A model generated the notes under the pieces. The model was not told the DNA's origin. It ran no database searches and worked only from the letters and a program-made list of their open reading frames with translations. From the NCBI GenBank assembly GCA_903882665.1, contig CAIRXW010000023.1, positions 207,596 to 271,595 of the forward strand: a stretch of 64,000 nt of DNA, given 5' to 3'. This document shows positions 10,101-20,202 of the stretch, in pieces; position 1 is the first letter of the stretch; every line of letters begins with the position of its first letter. This stretch comes from an uncultured Chlorobiaceae bacterium (GTDB lineage: Bacteria > Bacteroidota > Chlorobiia > Chlorobiales > Chlorobiaceae). The position numbers were made by a program, and so were the translations under genes.

Positions 10101-12429
10101 CCTGATGGTTCAGGTTGATGGTTTTCAGAGCGAGGTCGAATTGACCACGGTTAACCGTGTAGTCTGCAGTTTTACCATTGTCATCGTTGCCCTCAATGGT
10201 TCTTGTTCCGTTAGTAGTATGATTGAAGTCCCATGCCCGATGCAGAGTACCAGTGCCAGGGTCCCACGCTGTGGAAGAGTTCAGTGTCAGGGTTTCGACG
10301 CCCGTGATGGCTTTGGTGATGGCCGTGTCACCAACTTTGGTGCTGGAGCCATTAACGAGATCCAAATTCTTGTTGCTGCACACCGTGATGCTATCGTTAC
10401 CGGAGCCACCATCAACATAACCCTGGATGACCGAGAAGCCAAGGTCGTGAAGAGCGGTACCGGTGAAGAGGAAGTTGATCTGGTCATCACCCGAACCAGC
10501 AAGAACCTCGGCACCATGACCATCAGAATCCAGCGTTGAGTTGTCACCAGCAATAACCGTGTAGCCAAAACCGCTTCCGTCAACGGTGGTGGTAAGATTG
10601 ATGACATCGTTGCCAACGCCTGCATCAATCTGTGCCTCTTCCTGAAGATTATTGGCCGTAACCGAGTCGTTACCTTCACCAAGCGTAATCAGCGCGCCGT
10701 TATAGTCTCCCACTATTGCCTGACCGGGTCCACCCAGCAGGGTACCAACAACGACGGTATCAGCACCGGAACCGGTGTTGATTTCTGTTCTCCAGAGCGG
10801 GTTGCTGTGGCTCTCATCAAGGTCATTGGCAAGAACAACATCACTGCCATCACCGGTGTAAATCTTGCCTGCGAGCGTGACTGCATTATCTTCGCCGGTC
10901 CAAAGATGGCCGGTACCATCAACAGAGTCATGACCCCAGAGAGGCAGACCGGTACCATAATAACCGGTAAGAACCTGGTCGACCAGAACCGTGTCATTGC
11001 CATGACCGGTTGTAAAGGTTGCCAATGGATCATGCGCAGCGTTGGAGATGTTGACGTCGATATTGCCGTATGCTCCAGAACCGTTAAGCACAAAACCCTC
11101 AGCACTGCCTACAGAACCAAGTGTTACATTGCCGGAACCAACGACCGTGATCAGGTTGAGGCTTGCAACGGTATCGAAGGTAAAGGCATAGTCGTGCTCA
11201 ATGATACCAAGGTCATGACCGGCGAGCCCTGTAACCGGGAAAACGTGGCATGAGGACTGACCAGCTATGGTAAGCTTGTCAGCAGCAGGATAACCAAGAA
11301 CCGTCGGAACCGCAGGAACGTATCCAGTGTGTGGAGTACTGAGGTCTTCGCCAAGAACCAGATCGCCGTTTGCCGTGATGTGAAGGCTCTGGCTGGTTGA
11401 AGGGTTCGTGTCAGGATTAAGGTCAACAAGATTGACGGATGGGTCGCCATTCGAAATCAGGTTGATATGCTCAATCTGCTGCGTTGTACCATTTGTCCCC
11501 AGTGTCAACAGATTGGCGTAGACGTTGTTGAGTGTCAGGGTAACGGTGTCGCCTGTACCTGTAAGCTCCTGATTCAGGTAGGTGAAGGTGATGTCCGAAA
11601 CAGCATGCGTGTCGGAAACGGAAAGATTGGTCGCCTCAGCATGGAGATTCTTAATGGTGAAACCACCGGTAGAAACTGCGGTAACATTGACATTATTGAG
11701 GAAATGATCGGAATCCTGCATATCAAGATTGCTGGCATACGCCGTATCCCTGAAATCAACCGAGAATGTTTCGATATTGGTCAGATGCGGAGCAATGGTG
11801 TAACTCGCATTATCATTCGGGTTGTCAAGTGTCGCTGTTAACGTGGCGTGATCGCCAAGGCCGGTAAGACGGTCGCCGTTCTGCAGGGTGTTGACCAAAT
11901 CGTTACCACCCGGGGTGTACTCCGGATTGGAGATGAAAGTGTAGGCGCTTTTAGTCTCATCATAACTTGTCAGATAGACAGTTGAGGCTGGTGTTCCCGG
12001 ACGATTTTCAAAGCGACCAAACTCAATGTAATGCTTTGCTGCGGCATCATAGTTGGTAGCGCCAAGCCAGGCAATCAAGTCGGCATTTGCTGCAAGATAG
12101 GTTGCAGAGTCGAAATTAACCGTACGACCCTCATTGACGCCATGCAGAATGTAGTGCTGGGCTGCCGTAATCGCATCCTGGGCTGTAATGCCATCAGCAC
12201 CAAGCCAGTTGATCAGATCAACGTTCGATGCAAGATATTCCCATGCATCAAACTGGATTGAACGATGCTCTGCGTCAGCATGAGTATTGTAATGCCATGC
12301 CGAATTCGTTGAATCAGCCGGAGTCAGCACGCCATCAAGCAGCGCCCAGCCCCTCAGGTCACTGTAGGAAGCAAAATACTCCCAACTTTCCAATGAACCT
12401 GCCGCAATTGAAGGAGGAATTAATGACAT
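7189..12429 (-). CDS. Large RTX/haemolysin-type calcium-binding repeat protein (probable secreted surface protein)
   Basis: ORF 1746 aa; many GGxGxDxI-like nonapeptides (GGSGDDYINGV, GGAGTDTI, GGLGSDSIVGGTGDDHIWA, GGHGNDTIVL); Asp/Gly/Asn/Thr rich, very low Cys/Lys; no N-terminal signal peptide apparent. Confidence 0.88.
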   Translation of the reverse strand: MSLIPPSIAAGSLESWEYFASYSDLRGWALLDGVLTPADSTNSAWHYNTHADAEHRSIQFDAWEYLASNVDLINWLGADGITAQDAITAAQHYILHGVNEGRTVNFDSATYLAANADLIAWLGATNYDAAAKHYIEFGRFENRPGTPASTVYLTSYDETKSAYTFISNPEYTPGGNDLVNTLQNGDRLTGLGDHATLTATLDNPNDNASYTIAPHLTNIETFSVDFRDTAYASNLDMQDSDHFLNNVNVTAVSTGGFTIKNLHAEATNLSVSDTHAVSDITFTYLNQELTGTGDTVTLTLNNVYANLLTLGTNGTTQQIEHINLISNGDPSVNLVDLNPDTNPSTSQSLHITANGDLVLGEDLSTPHTGYVPAVPTVLGYPAADKLTIAGQSSCHVFPVTGLAGHDLGIIEHDYAFTFDTVASLNLITVVGSGNVTLGSVGSAEGFVLNGSGAYGNIDVNISNAAHDPLATFTTGHGNDTVLVDQVLTGYYGTGLPLWGHDSVDGTGHLWTGEDNAVTLAGKIYTGDGSDVVLANDLDESHSNPLWRTEINTGSGADTVVVGTLLGGPGQAIVGDYNGALITLGEGNDSVTANNLQEEAQIDAGVGNDVINLTTTVDGSGFGYTVIAGDNSTLDSDGHGAEVLAGSGDDQINFLFTGTALHDLGFSVIQGYVDGGSGNDSITVCSNKNLDLVNGSSTKVGDTAITKAITGVETLTLNSSTAWDPGTGTLHRAWDFNHTTNGTRTIEGNDDNGKTADYTVNRGQFDLALKTINLNHQDGVILNIAHEIHDTFVAYGGDAAVDTLTNLVNDEQINLTALETYTNNGAGYQGSALALVTGTGAAADTLGTVYGAGDVHSVCGVMVPFTADLTVNLGLANGTGTGDIAHVAINGLGAQTSIYSDLRPATTVLNSDFSINDSAHNYDGIALTVIGNHNHGIDLNNDFLGNLTLTGSGTTAGGNLTIINIGTGGTGDGHSVVNTSAYDGNVYLGIDSSVNHTVISGSGNDIVRLGDDSVISLGNDYVDLKGGNDTVIFNGLGTGSVNHAGLSNSDTVIGGSGYDTLAIAGQDAGSGIGVSISETELQTVLGFEAIQFSVGQGEPSFYHLTLANSVFAQNGVSTNNVLRPSEKVIDIVNNNLDEYNLVLDHNNSLANGSGHWTQLGNVSESDLTINLLKVGIDYQITYDGATNAEGEQGSGDHCIVAHGSNDRFIFNDGNLDGGDTINGGAHDGDGTTVLNDGALHNGGAYTQVLSDIRAFYPTHFSVSGSGLGNGDVLEIRNDAEVIAGHDLANVKNVGTIVFNNDISSSAQTLIIDLNDAVVDNMVDSLHTASTVAGGHETLVIVANDGTISQNHAAQLNLDASTLHVQSQLFIQLDDKDYGTHLGGTGSTADGGVFGFDSILGGSGDDYINGVTGHYGGGSGPGDIIDGGAGTDTIGFTTYFSDFSDNQIKNVEVIDVWHDVNHDSLAGGSDQIYVDLTLQGGSSVENFTINVHEHNGTGSGNILWGGQDNDTIHIYDNYADVHGYYGNDIITVENVANQNGESISGGLGSDSIVGGTGDDHIWAYESSGSGTGDDTITGGHGNDTIVLNTGSGNGNDWVNYAYGTGDGVDTISNFTTGTGAGHDHFNFTGTGDTAGLGINATLVQHVDLTAGAGVAGAGIVVVNSSYNAGSDINLTAATVLTALTTTNSLTDSAGDVYYVAVDNGYNTAIARVSDANGILAASDITIIAHLVGVTDASVLVAGNFPGHP
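11995..12384 (-). repeat. Three tandem ~38-46-aa repeats at the N-terminus of the RTX-like protein
   Basis: WEYFASYSDLRGW...HYNTHADAEHR / WEYLASNVDLINWLGADG...HYILHGVNEGR / ATYLAANADLIAWLGA...HYIEFGRFENR. Confidence 0.85.
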
Positions 12430-12830
12430 AGTTTTATCTGTTTATTGATTTATGTAGAACAATTGAATTTAATAACCTGAAACAACATCATAAAAACCTA
12501 TACGCGCCACAAACCGCACCTTACCCTCATGCTAATTAAAATCCCTGTTTGCGCAACATTCATGTTAATAATGTATAAAATAAAAAAGTAAAGAAAAAAG
12601 GAAAAGGGGAAAAAAACGAATTAACCCCCAAAAACTATGACCACTCTGTGAGCAACCGCCACACTCCACCGGAACAACCGGGCTGCTTTTCAATTGTCAT
12701 CACCAATAGACATTATAGCTAACAATAGTAAATATACAGCTCTTGAACAAGAGTTTGTCAATAAAATACCTGTTTCATGGTATTTTATCAACGGTAGCCA
12801 GGCCAAAACACCGATACTCATCCATCACCC

Positions 12831-13760
12831 TTATTGTTTGTAATTATTGCGGTTACTGAACATTGCACGGATCCCTTCTTCAAGGCGAAGCCGTGCATGC
12901 CAGCCCAGTTTTTGTTCTGCCTTTGAAACGTCAAGGAGGCAGCAGTCGGGCAGCGTTTGATTTTCCGGCAGTTCTTCACTCTGAATGGGTAGATCGGAGC
13001 CGCTTATTTTGCGTATCAAACCGAGAATTTCTATGACGGATGTTTTTTTCCCGCTGCCAATGTTGAAGATGTCGAAAGGGTGAGCATGTTTCAGGGCGAG
13101 CACGAGGGCTTGTGCTACATCGGCAACATGAACGTAGTCTCGAATGTTTTCAGGGTTTCCAAACAGTCGCAACGGCAGCCCCATGGTGGCTCTTGAAACA
13201 GAGGTTCCAATTAACCCCTGCATTCTGAGCGGCGGGAGCAGTGCTCCGTAGGCATTGGAGACGCGCAGTACAGTGGCGCGCAAAATCCCTTTATCGGCCG
13301 CGGCACGCAGATAGTGCTCAATGGTCAGTTTCTGGATTCCATAGATCAGCGATGGAGTACAGGGGTCATCTTCCCTTGAGGGATGGTGATCGAAGGTAGT
13401 ACCATAAACCGCACCGCCGCTGCTTATATATATAATATGGGGGCAGCAACCGTTTTTTTCGATTGCCTGGAGTAACTGGAGTGATGGAAGGAGATTGACG
13501 ACTGCATCGGCCACAAGGTCTTTGCCTCTCATGAGGGGAGTGCCTTCATGCGCCAGATGCATGATGACCTCCTGGCCTTGCACAAGAGCGTCACACACGG
13601 CAACATCCGTCAAGTCGCCCTTGATCCATTGCGCTGGTGTGTCGGTGTCAGGCAGCGTATTCCTGTAGAGGAGGGTCAGTTCATGACCTCCTGCCTGCAT
13701 AAGCGCTTTTTGTGCTGCACAACCAATGAGACCGGCTGCTCCCGTTATTGCTATACGCAT
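12831..13760 (-). CDS. NAD-dependent epimerase/dehydratase
   Basis: ORF 309 aa; MRIAITGAAGLIG Rossmann motif, YISSGGAVYG, YGIQKLTIE (YxxxK), VLRVSNAYG. Confidence 0.88.
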   Translation of the reverse strand: MRIAITGAAGLIGCAAQKALMQAGGHELTLLYRNTLPDTDTPAQWIKGDLTDVAVCDALVQGQEVIMHLAHEGTPLMRGKDLVADAVVNLLPSLQLLQAIEKNGCCPHIIYISSGGAVYGTTFDHHPSREDDPCTPSLIYGIQKLTIEHYLRAAADKGILRATVLRVSNAYGALLPPLRMQGLIGTSVSRATMGLPLRLFGNPENIRDYVHVADVAQALVLALKHAHPFDIFNIGSGKKTSVIEILGLIRKISGSDLPIQSEELPENQTLPDCCLLDVSKAEQKLGWHARLRLEEGIRAMFSNRNNYKQ

Positions 13761-15007
13761 AGGGTGTGCTCAAGTTCCGTCTCAATGTGTGAGACCATTG
13801 TTTCAAAGGTAAAGGCCCTGGCTCGTTCGGTTGCGGCGCATGAGAGTTGCGCGCGGAGTCGATCGTTTTTGATCATTTCGACAACCTGGCGCTTCAGGCT
13901 GCTGGCGTTCCCGGCTTCAAAGAGCAGTCCGGTTTGTCGATGCCCGACAATTTCAACATTTCCCCCTGCTGCCGAGGCAACAGTGGGTATTCCAGCTTCA
14001 AGTGCCAGTATCAGTGTCAGTGAAAAGGGTTCGTAAAGTGAGGGAAAGAGGTAGATGTCAAATTGCTGGAAAAGTTCGAACAACCCGGATTCTGCTACCG
14101 GCTGACGAAAGGAGAGTGACTTTTCAAGCCCCAGCCGGGATGCCAGGTCGTCAAGACGCTCTTTGTAGCCCTTATCCTGTGTATCGCCGACGATGGTCAG
14201 GGTAACCAATCGATCGGGGCAAGCCTGCTGAATGCCGGCAAGTGCTTCGAGAGCCGTATGCACCCCCTTGATATCAACAAGACGCCCGGCAAAGAGAAGC
14301 CGGACTTCACCCTCCGCAACAAAGGTTGTCCGTTCCTTGCGCAGGGCGTCAGGCTCGTGCAGAAAATGAACTCCGTGGTAGCAGATGGTGTAGCCCTCCT
14401 GAAAGCGGCATGCGGCATCCTGGTAGAGCTGCATCATGAATTTGCTTGCAAAAATTGCGCGTCCCTTGATGGTTATGATACTGTTGCGGCTTTTTTTCTT
14501 TTTACCGCCGTTGAGTATTCGTTTGATGATTCCGCCGGCTTCCTTTTTTTTGAAGACCTCACTGGAAAAGTAGTTGCCAATAAATTCCGCATTGAGAAAC
14601 ATCAGCATCCAGTTGTCGGTAAGCAGGTAGAGTTTTGCAAGCGTGCTTTGTTGAATCAGATCAAGAAAACCATGATTGAAAAAATAGAGGTTCCAGACAA
14701 AGAGCATGTCAGGCTTTGCCTCTTCAACAAGCTGGCAAAACTGCTCTTCATTATGCCGTTCCCATTTTGCCCGGTCTTCGGGTGAAGCGTCGAAAGGCTG
14801 ATAGATTGCTCCTTCAGTAGCAAAGAGTTTCAGCGTCCTGATAACCCGCTGTCCCCTGGTTTCCTCATGACGACCCCCATAACTGCTTGTAAGCACTGTA
14901 ATTACGTGCCCACGATCGTGCAATGCCGATGCCATTTCAAAGCAGAGCCGTTCATATCCTCCAATGACGTTTGGCGGATAGAGATTGCTGATGAAGAGAA
15001 TTTTCAT
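13751..15007 (-). CDS. GT4-like glycosyltransferase
   Basis: ORF 418 aa; MKILFISNLYPPNVIGGYERLCFEMA; LLFAGRLVDIKGVHTALEAL; FPSLYEPFSLTLILALEAGIPTVASAAGG. Confidence 0.92.
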   Translation of the reverse strand: MKILFISNLYPPNVIGGYERLCFEMASALHDRGHVITVLTSSYGGRHEETRGQRVIRTLKLFATEGAIYQPFDASPEDRAKWERHNEEQFCQLVEEAKPDMLFVWNLYFFNHGFLDLIQQSTLAKLYLLTDNWMLMFLNAEFIGNYFSSEVFKKKEAGGIIKRILNGGKKKKSRNSIITIKGRAIFASKFMMQLYQDAACRFQEGYTICYHGVHFLHEPDALRKERTTFVAEGEVRLLFAGRLVDIKGVHTALEALAGIQQACPDRLVTLTIVGDTQDKGYKERLDDLASRLGLEKSLSFRQPVAESGLFELFQQFDIYLFPSLYEPFSLTLILALEAGIPTVASAAGGNVEIVGHRQTGLLFEAGNASSLKRQVVEMIKNDRLRAQLSCAATERARAFTFETMVSHIETELEHTLCV

Positions 15008-15285
15008 TGACAGAGAGAGATGACTTCGGCCTGAGCTTGTTAAAGGGTGAATATATCAAAAGAGAGCTTTCATAACTAATTTGAATCCGATAGTCAGCCC
15101 ATCGCCCGGCAGAAATTTTTTTAAGCTCATTGTTCTCTCTTTATTGATTTGTTGGTATTTTCTGCCACCGCATCGGTTACGAAAGGAGGGAAATGGCCGG
15201 AGTCAGGATGAAGAGCGGTGGCTGACCGTCCACGGCACTGATGGATGTGATCCTCTTATTATTTTTAAAGCGCTTACCCAACATC

Positions 15286-18189
15286 ATGGAAGAGATTCTT
15301 TCGCAAGCTTCACTGCTGCAACCACTCCATATCCAACTGCCGCTGAGCTGGGCCGGGCATATTCCTTTGGCGTTCTGGCTGATTGATGTGGCAAGGCCTG
15401 CTGTTTTTGTTGAACTCGGCACGCATACGGCCAACTCCTATTTTGCTTTTTGCCAGAGTGTGCAGCAGCACCATCTTTCGACGCGTTGCTACGCCGTTGA
15501 TACCTGGAAAGGCGATGAACATGCGGGCTCTTACGGCGATGAGGTGTATGAGATGGTGGAGGCTTATAATCAATCGCACTACCACGCCTTTTCGTCGCTG
15601 ATGAGAATGACGTTCGATGAGGCACTCTCCTCTTTCGGTGACGGATCCATAGATCTGCTGCATATTGATGGTCTGCACTCATACGAGGCTGTCCGTCACG
15701 ATTTTGAAAGCTGGCTGCCGAAAATGTCGGAGAGGGGTGTGGTGCTGTTTCATGATACCAATGTCAGGGAGAGAGGGTTCGGGGTTTGGAGGCTATGGGA
15801 TGAGCTTTCGGCTCTCTATCCGAATTTCTCTTTTGAGCATTCGTATGGCCTTGGCCTCCTCTTTACCGGAAAAGGAGAGTCAGAGAGGATCCGCAGGGTA
15901 ATCGAGGAGTGGTCATCAGATGAGAAGAGCGCTCTGGTCCGGACGTTTTTTGCTGCGGCAGGTGAGCGCATCGTGTTGGGGTATCGTACCTCTGAGCTGA
16001 CAGAGAAGCTTGATGATCTCGCCCGTGACCTTCAGAATCGCAACCGTGACCTTCAGGAGCGTGAGGCCCAAATCACAACTCTGGGCAGCCATCTGCAGGA
16101 GCGGGAGGCCCAATTCACGACGCTGAGCAACGACTATAACCGCATCATCGGTTCAAGCAGTTGGAAAATGACGAAACCGTTACGAAAACTGTCGAACTCT
16201 GTGCGTAAACGGTCGAACTCTGTGCGAAAACTGTCGCGAAAAATTCGCCATGCTTTTCTCGTCTTTCTTGCCGACAACTCTCTTGCTCCGGGTTACGTCC
16301 TGAAGCATGATGCCCTTTTAAACCTGAAGCAGGTATACCGAACCTTGTTCAAGGGTGGAGCAAAAGAGTGCATTGTGGTGATCGATGCATTAACGCCAAC
16401 ACCGGATCAGGATTCAGGATCTATCGATACCTTTCTTTCTCTGAAGGCGCTGGCAGAGCTCGGCTACGATGTCACCTTTATACCCGATAACCTTCAGTAC
16501 AGGGAGCACTATACCGACAACCTTGTGGCGCTCGGTGTCCGTTGCCTTGACAAGCGCACGATTACCTCCATTGATGAGTTTTTTGCCGTTGCGGGAACGT
16601 ATTGCAAGGTGGTGATGCTCTGCAGGGTGACTGTCGCCGATTCGCACCTGCCGACCGTGCGCAGGCATGCTCCACAGGCTGCAATCATTTTTAATACGGT
16701 TGACCTGCATTTTTTGCGCGAAGAGCGGAGTGCCGAGCTGAAAAATTCTGACCGGCTGCGATGCGAGGCGAAAAACACCAGAACCAAAGAGCTCGCCCTG
16801 ATGCGCGCGGCCGATGCTACCATTGTCTTGAGTACAACAGAGCTTGAACTTGTCCGCCAAATTGATCCTTCGCTGCGGGTTTCTCTCCTGCCCTTTTTTC
16901 GTCATCTGCCGGGCAGAACCCTTTCTTTTAGTGAGCGACGCGATATTGTCTTTATCGGCAGTTTTCAGCACTTGCCGAACGTTGATGCGATAACCTGGTT
17001 TATCGGTGAAGTCTGGCCTTTGGTGCGCGAGAAAATAGCCGATGCAAGGCTGCTGATTTTGGGAAGTAATCCAACCGAAGAGCTCTATGCGGCGGCGCAT
17101 GGTGATGAGCGGATAACCGTTATTGGATTTGTGCCGGAGCTTGGGGATTATTTTAATTGCTGCCGGCTTTCGGTGGCACCGCTGAGAACAGGGGCCGGCA
17201 TTAAGGGGAAAATTGTCACCAGCGCCAGTTACGGTGTGCCTTGTGTGGCAACAACCCTGGCGGCTGAAGGAATGGGGCTGACTTCGGGCCGCGAAATTCT
17301 GGTTGCCGATGGAGCGGAACGTTTTGCTGATGCGGTCGTCAGGCTTTATACCGATGAGTCGTTATGGCATGAAATCAGTGACCGTGCTCTTGTTTTCATG
17401 GAGCAAAATTTTTCTTGCTCAGCAGGAAAAGAGAGGCTTAAACAGTTTCTGGCTTCCCTGCTTTCCTCGAAGGGAGCGCAGGAGAGGCCTGAGGCAATCT
17501 CTTGCGAATTTGCGTCAAACCATGAATCCTGTCAGTTCATTTCTCTCCCCTCCCCGGCATCAGACGATGCCGGCAAAAGGCTGAGGGTTGTGGTGGAGGT
17601 GCCCTCTTTTGACAAGGGCGATCTTGAAAATGTGCTGCTCGATACGGTGCTCGCTTTTGATAAAACGCTTTTTGAGTGTGCAATTGTTACTCCGGGAGCG
17701 TTGGGTGATCTCGGTGGAAAAGCTGAATCGGCAGGGATCAGGGTGGTACAACTCCCGAAGATCAAGAGCGATTTTGCCTATAACCGTTTTTTGAAAAAAT
17801 ATTGCCCGCAGTTGTCGATATCGCATGGCTCCTATCTGGGATATCAGCTTTTTGATGCTTTGAGGATACCGAACATCACGGTTCTTCATCTTGATGACGC
17901 ATGCATGAGCAACGAGCAGTGGAATGATTTTCGCAAATTCAAGCCTTGTGTGGATCTCTATATTGCGGCTTCAATAAAAGCGGCTGACTGTGCAAGAAAG
18001 AATCTCGGCATTCCGGGTGAAAAAGTTGTCGTCGTTCCCAATGGTCTGCCTTTGGGCGAAGATGAGAAGCTGAACGGTCGGAACGCAGAGCTCCGCCATT
18101 CATTTTCGGATGTGGTGGCACAGTTTGAGAAGTTGATGCTCAAGGTGATTGAAGAGAATCGTGGTGAAACTGTTTTGACCAATGGATAA
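15286..18189 (+). CDS. Fusion protein: class I SAM methyltransferase + coiled-coil linker + GT4-like glycosyltransferase + further C-terminal domain
   Basis: ORF track 15241..18189; ATG at 15286 (MEEILSQ) preferred. [44 protein letters not shown] repeats; [17 protein letters not shown]...[21 protein letters not shown]. Confidence 0.85.
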   Translation: MEEILSQASLLQPLHIQLPLSWAGHIPLAFWLIDVARPAVFVELGTHTANSYFAFCQSVQQHHLSTRCYAVDTWKGDEHAGSYGDEVYEMVEAYNQSHYHAFSSLMRMTFDEALSSFGDGSIDLLHIDGLHSYEAVRHDFESWLPKMSERGVVLFHDTNVRERGFGVWRLWDELSALYPNFSFEHSYGLGLLFTGKGESERIRRVIEEWSSDEKSALVRTFFAAAGERIVLGYRTSELTEKLDDLARDLQNRNRDLQEREAQITTLGSHLQEREAQFTTLSNDYNRIIGSSSWKMTKPLRKLSNSVRKRSNSVRKLSRKIRHAFLVFLADNSLAPGYVLKHDALLNLKQVYRTLFKGGAKECIVVIDALTPTPDQDSGSIDTFLSLKALAELGYDVTFIPDNLQYREHYTDNLVALGVRCLDKRTITSIDEFFAVAGTYCKVVMLCRVTVADSHLPTVRRHAPQAAIIFNTVDLHFLREERSAELKNSDRLRCEAKNTRTKELALMRAADATIVLSTTELELVRQIDPSLRVSLLPFFRHLPGRTLSFSERRDIVFIGSFQHLPNVDAITWFIGEVWPLVREKIADARLLILGSNPTEELYAAAHGDERITVIGFVPELGDYFNCCRLSVAPLRTGAGIKGKIVTSASYGVPCVATTLAAEGMGLTSGREILVADGAERFADAVVRLYTDESLWHEISDRALVFMEQNFSCSAGKERLKQFLASLLSSKGAQERPEAISCEFASNHESCQFISLPSPASDDAGKRLRVVVEVPSFDKGDLENVLLDTVLAFDKTLFECAIVTPGALGDLGGKAESAGIRVVQLPKIKSDFAYNRFLKKYCPQLSISHGSYLGYQLFDALRIPNITVLHLDDACMSNEQWNDFRKFKPCVDLYIAASIKAADCARKNLGIPGEKVVVVPNGLPLGEDEKLNGRNAELRHSFSDVVAQFEKLMLKVIEENRGETVLTNG

Positions 18190-19108
18190 TCCGTCAATCA
18201 GCGTGGTTTTACCGTTGTACAACCATGCTCACTACATTGCCTCAACGCTGCAAAGTGTTTTGGAGCAAACATCTCCTGTTGATGAAATCATTCTGATCGA
18301 TGATGGCTCAACCGATAACGGGTTCAGCGTTGCCTGTGAAATGCTGAAAAATGAGCCGAGAGCGACCTTGTTGCAGCAGAAAAATTGCGGCGCGGAGCAG
18401 ACGCTGAACCGGGCAATAGAACGCTCACAAGGTGAATTTATTGCTGTGCTTAATACTGATGACCTTTTTTTGCCGACTAAAATAGAGCGGTGCCGGGAAA
18501 TTATCGGCGATAATCCGGAAATTGATTTTATCTGCGGCGGTATCGGCATCATTGATGAAAAGGGTGAACGGCTCTCGGGTGGTGAAACCGTTGAGTGGCT
18601 CCGAAGGGCTGCGGCGTTCCAGAAAAAGTGCCGGACTCTTGACCTGGCTTTTTTGAACGAAAACTCGGTGACATCGACGTCAAACATGGTTTTTTCGCGT
18701 GAGCTGTGGAGAAATTGCGATGGATTTCAGCCGCTGCGCTATTGCCACGATCTGGATTTTCTTTTGACCGCACTCTCTGATCACGGTGTCATGATCGATA
18801 TGGAGCAGACACATATCCTTTACAGGGTCCATCAAAATAACACCATCAAGGAAAACGTCCTGAAGGTACGCCTTGAAGTGGCTGCGGTAATGGCCAATGC
18901 CATGAGAAGCAACAGTTCCCGGTTGCTTGATGCTGAGCACCTCTCTTCAGATTTGCTGCTGATTTCAGAGATAATGAGGTCAAAAAACAATGCGGCGCTG
19001 CTCTCGGCGCTCCAACTGCTGCGAAATAACTGTTCTGACCGTCACCATTTTTATACGCTGCTCAATAATCAAAAAACCTCAGAGTGTTTGATCAAACATT
19101 TTATGTAG
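18182..19108 (+). CDS. Family 2 glycosyltransferase
   Basis: ORF 308 aa; [47 protein letters not shown]; overlaps the preceding gene by 8 nt. Confidence 0.93.
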   Translation: MDNPSISVVLPLYNHAHYIASTLQSVLEQTSPVDEIILIDDGSTDNGFSVACEMLKNEPRATLLQQKNCGAEQTLNRAIERSQGEFIAVLNTDDLFLPTKIERCREIIGDNPEIDFICGGIGIIDEKGERLSGGETVEWLRRAAAFQKKCRTLDLAFLNENSVTSTSNMVFSRELWRNCDGFQPLRYCHDLDFLLTALSDHGVMIDMEQTHILYRVHQNNTIKENVLKVRLEVAAVMANAMRSNSSRLLDAEHLSSDLLLISEIMRSKNNAALLSALQLLRNNCSDRHHFYTLLNNQKTSECLIKHFM

Positions 19109-19295
19109 TGGCTGAAAGGAATGCCTTGTCAAGATACTTTTTACGCTTCTGAAAAGTATCCATCAATAGCGTTAAGGCTTTGTCGATATTGTGCGAAATA
19201 ATATCCGGATTCCAGTGCCAGTCCTCAAAGCCGAATCCGGTCTGACGAAGATCGGTACGATGTCGTATCGGGTTTCGTGCATCAAAACAGTTTCG
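19101..19295 (-). pseudogene. Possible truncated glycosyltransferase remnant
   Basis: C-terminal part of ORF 19101..19406 reads RNCFDARNPIRHRTDLRQTGFGFEDWHWNPDIISHN..., with a G-F-E-D-W-H-W-N string reminiscent of GT2 proteins; no complete domain. Confidence 0.3.
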
Positions 19296-19296
19296 C

Positions 19297-20202
19297 TCAG
19301 GGCTCCATCCGTTTCCAGCGGTTGTGCAGCCAGAACCACTCTTCGGGGTAGCGGTAGATAAAGCGCTCAAGGACTTTGGTGTAACGGTAAGCAAGTTCTT
19401 CGGCATCGGCTTTGGTGGTGCCGAGGTCGCTCATGGCAATCTCTTCATAATCGACCTTGTAGCGGCTATCTCCGGTTCTGCGGCATATTCCGGCAAAGAT
19501 GGGGACGCCTGTCTTGAGGGCAAGCCAGGCGGGGCCGAGAAAGACGGAGGTACGGCGACCGAGGAATTCGGTAAAAAAGGAGCCGCCGGGGTCGGACTGA
19601 TCGCCGAGCATGACGATGATTCCTCCGTTGCGAAGGGTTCGGAGTCCCTCACGAAGCGCTTGGGAGTCGTAGACAATCCGGTTGCCGTGCATGGTTCTCC
19701 ATGCGTTGATCTGCTGATCGATCCAGGGGTTTTGCAGCCGTTTGACCACAATGGTGAGGGGTGTAACCAAAAATCCGGCGCAGAGACCGAGCAGCTCCCA
19801 GTTGCCAAAATGCGCGGAAACAAAGATGCCTCCTTTTTTTTGGCCAATGGTTTTTGCAAGAAAATCTGCCGTGTCAACATCGAGGAGTTTTGCGGCATCT
19901 GCGGCCGTTTTGATCATGGGAAGACGAAGCATTTCGATGATATTCTCGGCCTGGTTGCGGTAAACCCGGACGGCAATGGCACTGATTTCCTCGCTGCTTT
20001 TTGCGGGAAAGGTGAGCGCAAGGTTCCCGGTCACAAGGGTGCGCCTCGTTTTAAGAATGTGATAGAGCACATCGCCGAGAAGATGGGCTATTGCGGTCGA
20101 GCGCTTGCGGCCTATGTTTCTGACCAGCACTCCAAGCATCATGATGAGCCGATAGAGCGCCTTTTGTAAAAAATCCCTCTTTTTTTCCTCTCTGCGCTTC
20201 AT
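19297..20202 (-). CDS. LpxL/HtrB-like lysophospholipid/lipid A acyltransferase
   Basis: ORF 301 aa; VSAHFGNWELLGL (HxxxxE-type), FFTEFLGRRTSVFLGPAWLALKTGVPIFAG, YPEEWFWLHNRWK. Confidence 0.9.
   Translation of the reverse strand: MKRREEKKRDFLQKALYRLIMMLGVLVRNIGRKRSTAIAHLLGDVLYHILKTRRTLVTGNLALTFPAKSSEEISAIAVRVYRNQAENIIEMLRLPMIKTAADAAKLLDVDTADFLAKTIGQKKGGIFVSAHFGNWELLGLCAGFLVTPLTIVVKRLQNPWIDQQINAWRTMHGNRIVYDSQALREGLRTLRNGGIIVMLGDQSDPGGSFFTEFLGRRTSVFLGPAWLALKTGVPIFAGICRRTGDSRYKVDYEEIAMSDLGTTKADAEELAYRYTKVLERFIYRYPEEWFWLHNRWKRMEP

Noticed and set aside
11000-11900. Repetitive DNA that might be taken for a CRISPR array
   Set aside because: Repeats are coding, degenerate and not regularly spaced; no constant repeat/variable spacer pattern. 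I saw no CRISPR array elsewhere in the window
7501-12431. Many plus-strand and alternate-frame ORFs of 60-220 aa opposite the RTX-like gene
   Set aside because: Antisense/alternate-frame artefacts of the repetitive, biased RTX coding sequence; no recognisable domains
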